Part shown: positions 1-7,680 of the stretch, piece by piece
Position numbering within the stretch: position 1 is the first letter of the stretch
Layout of the letters: each line of letters opens with the position of its first letter
Assembly: GCF_030271515.1 (NCBI RefSeq)
Contig: NZ_JASCXI010000004.1
Location: forward strand, 372,001 to 436,000
Reading direction: 5' to 3'
DNA: 64,000 bases
Source: Erythrobacter oryzae
GTDB taxonomy: Bacteria; Pseudomonadota; Alphaproteobacteria; Sphingomonadales; Sphingomonadaceae
Program-made: the position numbers and the translations under genes
The notes under the pieces: model-generated
What the model saw: the letters and a program-made list of their open reading frames with translations, nothing else
The model's database searches: none
Told to the model about the DNA's origin: nothing

Positions 1-120
1 CCTGCGTCAGGGAGGTTTCATGCCCGGTTACCATGACGGGCGCGAGGCTAGCGGAAGGGTGGTGAACGTCCGGTCGGGCGGGGCCCGGGGGCAATACCTA
101 GACGGGCGCCGCCCGCCCGG

Positions 121-528
121 TCACTTCGGCCGCTCGTCTCCGGTTTCGCCGCTCACCCATTTGCGCGCGGTCTCGATCAGCGCGCGCTTCTCGCGCTCCT
201 CGAAGTTCTCGTGGTAGCGCCGGGTCTCGAGCACGATTGCGTCGGTCAGCGGCTCGTCGAACTGGAGCGCATTGAGGCCGAATTCGGTGCGGGTGACGAT
301 CGCGAAATGGTTGATCATGCCGCAACGCAGGATCGCGCCCTCGCCCTCGCGCATCGCCTCGAGGATCGCGACCTGCGCGCCGGTGCGCGATAGGTTGAGC
401 AGGATGCAGGTATGCACCTTCTCGACCGCGATCAGCTGGGCGGGCAGGCTGAGCCTGAGGCGCGGAGCCGAGCGCCGGCCGACTTGCAATGCCGGTCCAT
501 CGGTCGGCTGAGGCTTCGGATCCGCCAT
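121..528 (-). CDS. PilZ domain protein
   Basis: PilZ domains bind cyclic-di-GMP and typically control motility, surface polysaccharide or protein partners. The sequence has both halves of the binding signature near the N-terminus: an RSAPR (RxxxR) box and, about 25 residues later, an NLSRTG ([D/N]xSxxG) box. About 135 residues, cytoplasmic, with no signal peptide and no attached output domain, so it is a stand-alone PilZ. The frame stays open upstream to 684, but that stretch is low-complexity and Pro/Ser-rich. I prefer the ATG at 528 (MADPKPQ), which follows a GGGAGCAAGGG-like ribosome site. It lies tail-to-head behind pspF with a 346-bp gap, so it is probably a separate unit. Family assignment is firm; the target is unknown. 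Confidence 0.8.
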   Translation of the reverse strand: MADPKPQPTDGPALQVGRRSAPRLRLSLPAQLIAVEKVHTCILLNLSRTGAQVAILEAMREGEGAILRCGMINHFAIVTRTEFGLNALQFDEPLTDAIVLETRRYHENFEEREKRALIETARKWVSGETGDERPK

Positions 529-874
529 CCCTTGCTCCCCGCGCAGGTAATCCGGCGACGCGCGGCCGCCCGTATCGGGGGCAAGCGATTGGGCGCCGGA
601 AACCGGTGCGACCGACGTTAGCTTACCCGAAGCGGGCGTCGGTGACAAAGAGACGGGGGGCATGGCGGAAATCTCGGGGCGCATGTCAACGCGCGCTCCG
701 TCGCATGGGGGCGCACGACAGGCGCGGTTCGCCCGCGCCGTAACGCAGAGCGCCGAAATTTCTCGGGAAATATTCGGATAGCCTCAGCACTTTGTCGATC
801 TGCCCCAAGTGGACTTGGAGCAATAATCGAAAAGACTTTCAAATCCGTTAGAAAGCCGCTCCGGCGGCGGCCCG
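529..874. other. intergenic region / possible 5' extension of the PilZ gene
   Basis: No convincing independent gene. The PilZ frame stays open through this stretch as far as 684 (MRPEISAMPP...) but encodes Ala/Pro/Ser-rich filler without a domain. Positions 760-850 are comparatively AT-rich and could hold the PilZ promoter. I see no clear hairpin terminator for pspF. Confidence 0.35.
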
Positions 875-1924
<1,050 letters not shown>

Positions 1925-2023
1925 GTCCAAACTATAGTGAAATTCCCCAATGCTTGGCAATAGAGACCAACGCTCCGTCCGCCCCGAACGCGAAAAACCG
2001 CGGATTTCCGCCATTCGCGCAGT

Positions 2024-2040
2024 TTGGCACGCCCCGTGCA
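2024..2040 (+). promoter_or_regulatory. sigma-54 (-24/-12) promoter of the psp operon
   Basis: TTGGCACGCCCCGTGCA matches the sigma-54 consensus TGGCAC-N5-TTGC: GG and GC are separated by exactly 10 bases. It lies 43 bp upstream of the first psp-operon ORF and points toward it. An intact GAFTGA-bearing PspF is encoded immediately upstream on the other strand, so the pairing is strongly supported by context. Confidence 0.85.
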
Positions 2041-2082
2041 AAATACCGGGCAAGACCACGGACACCAATGGGGAGGCCCACA

Positions 2083-2256
2083 ATGATCGACCGCAAAGCC
2101 AGCCAGGCCAGCTTCTGGAACACCAAACTCGGCCACGCCGCGATGGCCAGCATCGCCGCCATGGTGATGATGATCGCGCTGTCCTCGCAGCTTCAGCCGA
2201 GCGCCGCCAACGCCGCGCCGCTCGCCCCGGCGCACGCCGTGATCGAGATCGCCTAA
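2083..2256 (+). CDS. 57-aa membrane protein, first gene of the psp operon
   Basis: Small ORF beginning MIDRKASQASFWNTKLG, followed by one hydrophobic segment (about residues 18-35, Ala/Met/Ile-rich) and an Ala/Pro-rich tail. It has a good ribosome site (GGGGAGG, 5 bases upstream) and is the first ORF after the sigma-54 promoter, so it should be strongly induced with pspA. Its stop at 2254-2256 nearly touches an ATG at 2258. I do not recognise the family. It could be a small inner-membrane or exported stress peptide. The ORF is supported by position, ribosome site and codon bias, not by homology. Confidence 0.55.
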   Translation: MIDRKASQASFWNTKLGHAAMASIAAMVMMIALSSQLQPSAANAAPLAPAHAVIEIA

Positions 2257-2257
2257 G

Positions 2258-2545
2258 ATGGGCGACCATGACCCCCTCGGGCCGGAGCGCCCCTCGCAGG
2301 CTGTCCCCCCTGCCGACGCCGATCGCATCGCGGTGCCCACCCGCAATGTCGATCTCGGCGAAGCTCCGGCCCAACCCTCGCGCCTGCTGTCGGCCGGCAA
2401 TCCCCTGTCGCGCCTCGACGAGGAAATCGAAGCCTTGCGCCGGAACCCCGGCAAGGGCCAATCTCGCGGAGCCAGCACCGCGTCGCAAGAGGAGCGAGTC
2501 GCTCCCCTCGACCGGGTCAATTCGTTTCTCGATGGAGTAGCCTTC
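2258..2545 (+). other. open in-frame leader upstream of pspA (96 codons)
   Basis: From ATG 2258 the reading frame runs without a stop straight into PspA. It encodes an Arg/Pro/Asp-rich peptide (MGDHDPLGPERPSQ..., later NPLSRLDEEIEALRR). Third positions are mostly G/C until about 2490, as in real genes here. It could be an N-terminal extension giving a 323-aa PspA, a separate coupled ORF lacking its own stop, or untranslated leader. PspA homologues begin at MGIFSRTRDI, and a GGAG ribosome site precedes that ATG, so I annotate pspA from 2546 and flag this stretch. Confidence 0.35.
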
Positions 2546-3229
2546 ATGGGCATTTTCAGCCGCACCCGTGACATCATTGCCGCCAACTTCAACGACATGC
2601 TCGACAAGGCGGACGACCCGTCGAAGATGATCCGCATGATCATCCTCGAGATGGAGGAAACCCTGGTCGAAGTCCGCGCGAGCGCCGCGCGCACCATTGC
2701 CGACCAGAAGGAGATGCACCGGCACTGCGTGAAGCTCGACCGGCTCCAGGCCGACTGGGCCGAGAAGGCGCAGCTTGCGCTCAGCAAGGACCGCGAGGAT
2801 CTCGCCCGCGCGGCTCTGGTCGAGAAGAAGAAGGCCGGCGACATGGCCGACCAGCTGAAGGCGGAAATCGCCGTGCTCGACGACGCACTGCGCGCCTACG
2901 AGGCCGACATCGCCAAGCTCCAGCACCGCCTGCGCGAAGCCCGCAGCCGCCAGACCGCGATCGCCGCACGCCTCGAATCTGCCGAGAACCGCGTCAAGCT
3001 GCGCACGCTGATGAGCACCGAGCGCACCGACGAGGCGCTGGCGCGCTTCGACCAGCTCGAACGCCGCGTCGATTATGCCGAAGGCCGGGCTGACGCGCTG
3101 CGCATCGCCGAGGACGGCCCGCCGTCGCTCGCCGACCAGATTGCCGCACTCGGTGGGTCGGACGCGATTGATGATGAACTCGCCGCCATGAAGAAGGCGC
3201 TCGGCAAAACCGAAGACAAGGGGGAATAA
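2546..3229 (+). CDS. pspA: PspA, phage shock protein A (ESCRT-III-like)
   Basis: Peripheral inner-membrane protein that stabilises damaged membranes by forming ESCRT-III-like scaffolds and inhibits PspF when unstressed. It is 227 aa, close to the usual 222. It begins MGIFSRTRDIIAANFNDMLDKADDP with the amphipathic N-terminal helix, then is almost entirely charged coiled coil (residues about 30-190). The conserved PEKMI-like start (PSKMIRMIILEMEETL) is present. Start ATG is preceded by GGAG 8 bases upstream; an in-frame open extension lies 5' and is noted separately. pspB follows after 3 bp. Confidence 0.93.
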   Translation: MGIFSRTRDIIAANFNDMLDKADDPSKMIRMIILEMEETLVEVRASAARTIADQKEMHRHCVKLDRLQADWAEKAQLALSKDREDLARAALVEKKKAGDMADQLKAEIAVLDDALRAYEADIAKLQHRLREARSRQTAIAARLESAENRVKLRTLMSTERTDEALARFDQLERRVDYAEGRADALRIAEDGPPSLADQIAALGGSDAIDDELAAMKKALGKTEDKGE

Positions 3230-3232
3230 GTC

Positions 3233-3541
3233 ATGGATGAACTGGTGCCGATCATGGTCGTCGGGATGCTGTTTATCGGCCTCCCCTGGATGGTCCTTCA
3301 CTACATGACCAAGTGGAAGACCGCCCCCACCATCACCGCCGATGACGAGGTGCTGCTGGAGGAACTCTACAACCTCGCCAAGCGGCTCGACGAGCGGATG
3401 GACACAGTGGAGCGCCTCGTCGCTTCCGACGACCCGGGCTTCACCCCCGCCCGTCGCCTCATCGCCGATCATGAAAAAGACAACGAGCAGCTGCGCGAAC
3501 TCGAAAAGCTGATGCTCGAAAAGAAAGGAACCCGCTCGTGA
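3233..3541 (+). CDS. pspB: PspB, envelope stress membrane protein
   Basis: Small inner-membrane partner of PspC that helps relieve PspA inhibition of PspF. It is 102 aa: one N-terminal transmembrane helix (about residues 5-24, with a WMVLHY exit like E. coli LWLHY), then a cytoplasmic coiled coil ending in the family signature LDERMDTVERLVASDDPG (E. coli RERIQALESILDAEHP). It is about 30 residues longer than E. coli PspB, with an extra charged tail. It overlaps pspC by 4 bp. Its signature recurs in the small proteins that follow. Confidence 0.88.
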   Translation: MDELVPIMVVGMLFIGLPWMVLHYMTKWKTAPTITADDEVLLEELYNLAKRLDERMDTVERLVASDDPGFTPARRLIADHEKDNEQLRELEKLMLEKKGTRS

Positions 3542-3912
3542 ACAGCCCCCGCACCACGCTTTACCGCGACAAGCACAATGGCAAGGTCATGGGCGTCTGC
3601 GCCGGGGTGGCCGACTACACCGGGGTGAATGTCTTCTGGGTCCGCCTGGTGGCTCTCGCCCTCGCCTTCAGCATGGGCTGGCCGATCTTCGCCTACTTCA
3701 TCGCCGGCTTCATCCTGAACAAGAAGCCGCCCTACCTCTACCGCGACGAAAGCGAGCAGAAGTATTGGCAGGGCGTGCGCCAGAGCCCGCGTCGCACCGC
3801 GCGCGAGATCAAGGCGAGCTTTCGCGACATCGACCGCCGGCTGGCCGCAGTGGAAGCGCACTATGTCAGCAGCAACCCGCGCCTGACCGCCGAGATCGAG
3901 CGGCTGCGCTAA
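3538..3912 (+). CDS. pspC: PspC domain envelope stress sensor
   Basis: Inner-membrane PspC protein, 124 aa. The PspC domain (residues about 5-65) has the typical LYRDKHNGKVMGVCAGVADYTGV start and an aromatic transmembrane helix, VRLVALALAFSMGWPIFAYFIAGF. The C-terminal half is a charged helix (REIKASFRDIDRRLAAVEAHYVSSNPRLTAEIERLR). Start is GTG at 3538 in a GTGA overlap with pspB, indicating translational coupling. The C-terminal RLAAVEAHYV...EIERLR faintly echoes the VLERI...EIEALR signature of the downstream paralogues. Confidence 0.9.
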   Translation: MNSPRTTLYRDKHNGKVMGVCAGVADYTGVNVFWVRLVALALAFSMGWPIFAYFIAGFILNKKPPYLYRDESEQKYWQGVRQSPRRTAREIKASFRDIDRRLAAVEAHYVSSNPRLTAEIERLR

Positions 3913-3942
3913 GGCCCCACACCAGCAACAGGGACAAGTATC

Positions 3943-4257
3943 ATGGACGCAGGAACCCTTGGCGTGATGATCCCCATCATCGCCCTGATGATCCCGATTG
4001 TCGCCCTCTGGACCAGGCACCAGCAGAAGATGGCCGAAATGCAGGTCGGCGCCACCGCCGAGCAGACCGCCGAGAAGGCCGCGCAATATGTCGGCCAGAT
4101 CCAGCGGCTCGAAGACCGCGTGCAGGTGCTCGAACGCATCGTCACCGACCGCGGTTACGACATCGCGACACAAATCGAGGCGCTGCGCGACACGCGCCGG
4201 GTGGATGAACAAGGCGCGGGCGTGCCGCTCGGCCTCGACAAGAAGGAGCGCGTGTAA
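3943..4257 (+). CDS. PspB-like small membrane coiled-coil protein, copy 1
   Basis: 104 aa. An N-terminal transmembrane segment (about residues 6-23, Ile/Pro-rich, exiting at WTRHQQKM) is followed by a coiled coil and the signature RLEDRVQVLERIVTDRGYD...QIEALR (about 56-82). The signature resembles PspB's RxxxLExI element extended by TDRG and an EIEALR end. It lies 30 bp after pspC and shares one base with the next gene (TAATG). I infer an inner-membrane, cytoplasm-facing psp accessory protein. No finer function can be given. Confidence 0.75.
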   Translation: MDAGTLGVMIPIIALMIPIVALWTRHQQKMAEMQVGATAEQTAEKAAQYVGQIQRLEDRVQVLERIVTDRGYDIATQIEALRDTRRVDEQGAGVPLGLDKKERV

Positions 4258-4568
4258 TGGAATTCGGAGCCCCGCCCTTTGTCATCATGATCGTCATCGT
4301 CTGCACCGCAGGCTGGCTGATCAACAACTGGATCCGCGCCAAGCACGGCTATCCGCTCGAGGACGAGTGGGGCGGCAAGACCGTCAAGCCTGACAATGGC
4401 GAGACCCTGCGTCTCAAGGCCGAGAACAAGGCGCTGCACGACAAGCTCGACGCCATGCAGGACCGCATGATCGTGCTCGAGAAGATCGTGACCGACCGCG
4501 GCTATTCGCTCAGCGCCGAGATCGAAGCCCTGCGCGATGCGCCGGCCCTGGGCAAGGAGCGCGTGTGA
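4257..4568 (+). CDS. PspB-like small membrane coiled-coil protein, copy 2
   Basis: 103 aa with the same plan: a transmembrane helix (about residues 7-24), a positively charged exit (NNWIRAKHGYPLEDEWG), then a coiled coil ending in DRMIVLEKIVTDRGYSLSAE and IEALR (about 69-93). The KHGYPLEDEWG stretch is shared with copy 3 (KNGYPLEGMWG), so these two are the closest relatives in the array. One-base TAATG overlap with the preceding gene and one-base TGATG overlap with the next, so translation is coupled. Function inferred only from the psp context. Confidence 0.75.
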   Translation: MEFGAPPFVIMIVIVCTAGWLINNWIRAKHGYPLEDEWGGKTVKPDNGETLRLKAENKALHDKLDAMQDRMIVLEKIVTDRGYSLSAEIEALRDAPALGKERV

Positions 4569-4930
4569 TGGACCCGACCTTTGCAGCGATCCTGCCCTAT
4601 ATCGGCTGGCTGATCGGCGGCACCGTGGTTGTCTCGGTCGCCGGGATCATGGCCTCGGTCCATTCGACCAGGCTCAAGATCAAGAACGGCTACCCGCTCG
4701 AAGGCATGTGGGGCCAGTCGCTGAAGCCCGGTTCCGACAAGCAATCGGCCGAGCGGATCGTGCTGCTGACCCAGGAAAACGCGCAGCTGCGCGCCGAACT
4801 GGGCTCGGTCAAGGACCGCCTCGCCAATGTCGAGCGGATCGTGACCGACGGCGGCTATCATCTCACCAACGAGATCGACGCCCTGCGCGACCGTGCGCTC
4901 GAAGGCCTCAAGGACAAGGGCGCGGCGTGA
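4568..4930 (+). CDS. PspB-like small membrane coiled-coil protein, copy 3
   Basis: 120 aa, the longest of the array. A transmembrane segment (about residues 8-30), the KNGYPLEGMWG element shared with copy 2, a Gln/Glu/Arg coiled coil (about 62-90), then the signature RLANVERIVTDGGYHLTNEI followed by DALR (about 84-107). I start at ATG 4568, which overlaps the upstream TGA by one base; a GTG directly before it is also in frame. It overlaps copy 4 by one base. No homologue outside the psp context is recognised by eye. Confidence 0.75.
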   Translation: MDPTFAAILPYIGWLIGGTVVVSVAGIMASVHSTRLKIKNGYPLEGMWGQSLKPGSDKQSAERIVLLTQENAQLRAELGSVKDRLANVERIVTDGGYHLTNEIDALRDRALEGLKDKGAA

Positions 4931-5202
4931 TGGGCGAGATGGTGATCATTTCCATGACCATCGTCGCGGTCGTGCTGATCGCCGGGATCAGTCTCAACGG
5001 CATCGTCGACAAGGTCATGTCCACAAAACGCCAGCGCATCGAGGCGCGGGGCGTGCAGCCCGGCCCCGAGGTGCGCGAGATCGCCGAGCGCCAGCAGATG
5101 ATCGAGGATCGCCTGCGCGTGCTCGAACGCATCGCCACCGACCGTGGCAGCCTGCTCGCCGACGAGATCGAGGCGCTCAGGATCGCTAAGGAGACCGTGT
5201 GA
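4930..5202 (+). CDS. PspB-like small membrane coiled-coil protein, copy 4
   Basis: 90 aa. It starts in the TGATG junction with copy 3. A very hydrophobic N-terminus (about residues 4-23) is followed by KVMSTKRQRIEARGVQPGPE and the signature RLRVLERIATDRGSLLADEI plus EALR (about 61-84). It is the shortest copy with a complete signature, so it gives the minimal unit: one helix, a short basic linker, and the coiled-coil signature. TGATG coupling continues into copy 5. Inferred inner-membrane protein of the extended psp system. Confidence 0.75.
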   Translation: MGEMVIISMTIVAVVLIAGISLNGIVDKVMSTKRQRIEARGVQPGPEVREIAERQQMIEDRLRVLERIATDRGSLLADEIEALRIAKETV

Positions 5203-5501
5203 TGGACGACGAGCTCTTGTTTCTTGCCCTGATCTTCATGGTGGTGATCGTGCCGGTCGTGCTGGGCGTGGGCAGCGACATCTTCAAGCGCTGGCTCGCC
5301 TACCGCGAGAAGGAGCTCGAGCTGATGGCCGACCGCTCGGCGCAGAAGGCGGCGAAATATGCCGCCAAGGTCGAGAAGCTGGAATCGCGGATGCAGGTGC
5401 TCGAACGGATCGCCACCGACCGCGGCCAGCAGCTGGCGATGGAGATCGAGGACCTGCGGATCGGCGCGGACATCCGCACCGACAAGGACCGGATGCAGTA
5501 A
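5202..5501 (+). CDS. PspB-like small membrane coiled-coil protein, copy 5
   Basis: 99 aa. A transmembrane helix (about residues 5-24) is followed by IFKRWLAYREKELELMADRS and a coiled coil carrying SRMQVLERIATDRGQQLAME with IEDLR (about 62-86). The segment RSAQKAAKYAAKVEKLESR parallels copy 1 (AEQTAEKAAQYVGQIQRLEDR), which suggests copies 1 and 5 are sister duplicates. ATG at 5202 sits in a TGATG overlap, and its own stop overlaps the next ATG (TAATG). Role inferred from operon position. Confidence 0.75.
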   Translation: MDDELLFLALIFMVVIVPVVLGVGSDIFKRWLAYREKELELMADRSAQKAAKYAAKVEKLESRMQVLERIATDRGQQLAMEIEDLRIGADIRTDKDRMQ

Positions 5502-5815
5502 TGAGCAGCTGGGCCATCGTCGCTCTGGTCGCGATCGTGATCTGGGGGATCGTCGAGACCGCCCGCGCCCGCGCCGGGATCATCACCGACGAGGACGGCA
5601 ACCAGAAGATCGCCCCGCGCCAGGAGCAGGGCAACTCCGCCGAGCTGGATGCGGCCCGGCGCGAGCTGGGGGAACTGAGGGAACGGGTGAAGGTGCTCGA
5701 ACGCATCGCCACCGATGCCAACACCGGCGAAGCGCGCGAACAGGCGCGGATCGCTGCCGAAATCGAAGCGCTGCGCAAGATTCCCGCAGCCAAGAAAGAG
5801 GAACCGGACCAATGA
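5501..5815 (+). CDS. PspB-like small membrane coiled-coil protein, copy 6
   Basis: 104 aa. A short transmembrane helix at the extreme N-terminus (about residues 3-20), then a polar linker (ITDEDGNQKIAPRQEQGN) and a coiled coil with ERVKVLERIATDAN (about 61-74). An insertion (TGEAREQARIA) sits inside the signature before AEIEALR (86-92), so the usual TDRG turn is altered. It shares one base with copy 5 and 4 bp with copy 7 (ATGA). This is a diverged but recognisable family member. Confidence 0.72.
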   Translation: MSSWAIVALVAIVIWGIVETARARAGIITDEDGNQKIAPRQEQGNSAELDAARRELGELRERVKVLERIATDANTGEAREQARIAAEIEALRKIPAAKKEEPDQ

Positions 5816-6063
5816 CGAGCGTTCTTCTCGATCCCACTGTGGTGCTCACCGCAGGGCTGCTCGTGGCTGTCATCGTCCTCGCGGGCGCGGCCCTGCGCGC
5901 CTGGCAGGGCTGGCTCGACCTCAAGCGCCAGGAGCTCGGCCAGCTGGCCGTGCGTCCCGCCGGCGAGGAAGGCTCGGGGCTCGGCACCGCGCGCATCGAA
6001 CTCGCCGACCTCAAGGAACGCATCCGCAAGCTCGAAGCGATCGCCAGCGGGGTGGAACTGTGA
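5812..6063 (+). CDS. PspB-like small membrane protein, copy 7 (shortened signature)
   Basis: 83 aa. A transmembrane helix (about residues 11-28), WQGWLDLKRQELGQ, then LADLKERIRKLEAIASGVEL at the C-terminus. The signature stops after the RIRKLEAI half and lacks TDRG and EIEALR, so it is closer in length to E. coli PspB than the others. Start ATG lies in an ATGA overlap with copy 6, and its end overlaps the GTG start of the next ORF by 4 bp. It could be a truncated paralogue or a second PspB. Confidence 0.68.
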   Translation: MTSVLLDPTVVLTAGLLVAVIVLAGAALRAWQGWLDLKRQELGQLAVRPAGEEGSGLGTARIELADLKERIRKLEAIASGVEL

Positions 6064-6236
6064 GCGCGGCCCGCGACACCGCTACCAAGGCGGGCATCGG
6101 CCTCGGCAGTGCGATCGCGGTCGCGATCAGCTGGAGCCTCCACCAGTCGATCATCTGGGCCGCGATCCACGGCTTCTTCGGCTGGTTCTACGTGATCTAC
6201 TACGCGCTGACCCGCCCCGGCGGGATCGGCGGGTAA
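6060..6236 (+). CDS. 58-aa membrane protein, last gene of the psp operon
   Basis: Starts at GTG 6060 (GTGA overlap with the preceding gene). It encodes a short basic N-terminus, a Gly/Ala/Ile segment, and an aromatic hydrophobic stretch (SIIWAAIHGFFGWFYVIYYAL) ending in TRPGGIGG. Probably a single inner-membrane helix or hairpin. It lacks the coiled-coil signature of its neighbours. The tight coupling argues it is a real gene; the function is unknown. Confidence 0.6.
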   Translation: MSAARDTATKAGIGLGSAIAVAISWSLHQSIIWAAIHGFFGWFYVIYYALTRPGGIGG

Positions 6237-6280
6237 ACGCCCCCTTTGCCTTGCGGCCCGCCCCTGTCTAAGGGCGGGCC

Positions 6281-6691
6281 ATGCGCACCCTTTCCGACAT
6301 TCTCGAAGAGTACGAATTCCTCGAAGGCGACGAGCGTTACGGCCTGCTGATCGAGCTCGGCCGCAGTCTCGAGCCCATGCCCGAGGCGCTGAAGACCGAT
6401 GCGACGCTGGTGCGCGGCTGTTCGGCCGCCGTATGGGTCTATCCGGCGGGGACTGACGGTCAGAAGCTGCACTTTCTCGCCGATAGCAACGCAGCGATCA
6501 CCAAGGGCATCGTCGCGCTGGTGATCGCCGCGGTGCAGGACAAGCCTGCCGCCGAGGTGGCAAGCATGGACGTGATGGGCGCGCTCGCCCCGTTCGACCT
6601 CAGGAACCAGCTCTCGAGCAACCGCACCCAAGGCGTGCCGAACATGATCGCGCTGGTGAAGGAGCACGCCGCGCGGCTGGCGGCTGGCTGA
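6281..6691 (+). CDS. sufE: SufE family Fe-S assembly sulfur acceptor
   Basis: SufE accepts persulfide sulfur from the cysteine desulfurase SufS and passes it to the SufBCD scaffold. It is 136 aa, the normal length. The active-site region RGCSAAVW (Cys47) matches the VxGCxSxVW motif, and the DILEEYEFLEGDERYGLLIELG start and the NRTQGVPNM end are typical. Cytoplasmic. It stands alone here; no other suf gene is in the window, though BolA and monothiol glutaredoxin genes lie 17 kb away. It may be a lone SufE like those found apart from suf operons in other alphaproteobacteria. Confidence 0.9.
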   Translation: MRTLSDILEEYEFLEGDERYGLLIELGRSLEPMPEALKTDATLVRGCSAAVWVYPAGTDGQKLHFLADSNAAITKGIVALVIAAVQDKPAAEVASMDVMGALAPFDLRNQLSSNRTQGVPNMIALVKEHAARLAAG

Positions 6692-6775
6692 CCCTTTGGC
6701 GCGAAGGAGCAGATAGCGTAATCTCGGCCCCGGGGGACAAGCGCTGGGCGAGTCGCCCCAATTGGGAGGGGCGCA

Positions 6776-7153
6776 ATGCTCACCGATGCCAAGCCCGTTT
6801 GCTTCGTGCTCACTGCCGATCTGGCCAAGGCGCGCGGCTTCTACACTCAAACTCTGGGCCTCACCGAAACCGGCGAAGACCCTTTCGCGGTCAGCTATGA
6901 TCTGGCGGGCACCACGCTTCGGCTGACAAAGATCGAAAACCACCAGCCCGGCCAGCATACGGTGCTCGGCTGGCAGGTCGCGGACATCGAGGCGGCGATC
7001 GATGCGCTGACCGCCAAGGGCGTGACCTTTGCGATTTACGAGGGCTACGGGCAGGACGCGCGCGGCGTGTGGACGCACCCCGCATCGGGAGCGAAGGTCG
7101 CGTGGTTCCTCGATCCCGAGGGCAACAATCTCAGCCTGACGCAAGCGCCCTAG
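6776..7153 (+). CDS. VOC (glyoxalase/bleomycin-resistance) superfamily protein
   Basis: 125 aa with the paired beta-alpha-beta-beta-beta modules of the vicinal oxygen chelate fold: KPVCFVLTADLAKARGFYTQTLGL at the start and WFLDPEGNNLSLTQ at the end, the latter including the usual metal-ligand Glu/Asn region. Substrate cannot be told from sequence. Preceded by GGGAGGGGCGCA. It converges on crtZ, with stop codons overlapping by 4 bp, and I see no functional link to carotenoids. Confidence 0.8.
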   Translation: MLTDAKPVCFVLTADLAKARGFYTQTLGLTETGEDPFAVSYDLAGTTLRLTKIENHQPGQHTVLGWQVADIEAAIDALTAKGVTFAIYEGYGQDARGVWTHPASGAKVAWFLDPEGNNLSLTQAP

Positions 7154-7680
7154 AGGTTGCGCCCGACCGTTTCGTAGCCATCGGCCCCCGCACTGTCGCG
7201 CACCACGGCAATACCCGCGTCCTTCTGCGCCTTGAGTTCCGCCTTCAGTTTCGCCGGATCGCGCGCGAAGACGAAGCCGAAGCTCACCCCGCCTTCCTTG
7301 CCGATCGTTGCATGGTGCAGTTTGTGCGCCTGCACCAGCCGCTTGGCGTAGCCCTTCCTCGGCACCCACTTCCAGTAGCGCTGGTGCACCAGCCCGTCGT
7401 GGACCAGCGTGTAGATCACCCCGTAGAGCGTGATCCCCACCGCAAACCACCACAGCCAGTCCCAATAAAGCGAGCCGTAGATATACATCGCGGCGTTGAT
7501 CGTGCCGAAGACCACCGCGAAGAGGTCATTCTTCTCGAGCACGTTGTCATGCGGCTCGTGATGGTCGCGGTGCCAGCCCCAGCCCCAGCCGTGCATGATG
7601 TACTTGTGCGCATACCACGCGAACAGCTCCATCCCGATCAGCGAGGACATGACGGTCAGGAATATCTCGAGCCAGCTCAT
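7150..7680 (-). CDS. crtZ: beta-carotene hydroxylase CrtZ
   Basis: Membrane di-iron hydroxylase adding 3-OH groups to the beta-ionone rings of carotenoids (beta-carotene to zeaxanthin, canthaxanthin to astaxanthin). It is 176 aa with the four His clusters of the fatty-acid-hydroxylase superfamily: AHKYIMH, WHRDHHEPH, HDGLVHQRY and HKLHHA. Hydrophobic helices lie between them. The 4-bp ATGA overlap with crtW upstream on the same strand means the two are co-translated, so a keto-hydroxy carotenoid is the likely end product. Confidence 0.93.
   Translation of the reverse strand: MSWLEIFLTVMSSLIGMELFAWYAHKYIMHGWGWGWHRDHHEPHDNVLEKNDLFAVVFGTINAAMYIYGSLYWDWLWWFAVGITLYGVIYTLVHDGLVHQRYWKWVPRKGYAKRLVQAHKLHHATIGKEGGVSFGFVFARDPAKLKAELKAQKDAGIAVVRDSAGADGYETVGRNL

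Noticed and set aside
20-217. Short plus-strand ORF at the left edge (MPGYHDGREASG...).
   Set aside because: Second half is antisense to the PilZ gene, no ribosome site or domain. Nothing else convincing is seen in positions 1-120.
1925-3472. Upstream extension of the pspF frame over pspA and pspB.
   Set aside because: Antisense shadow. PspF family proteins begin just before the AAA+ domain, as at 1924.
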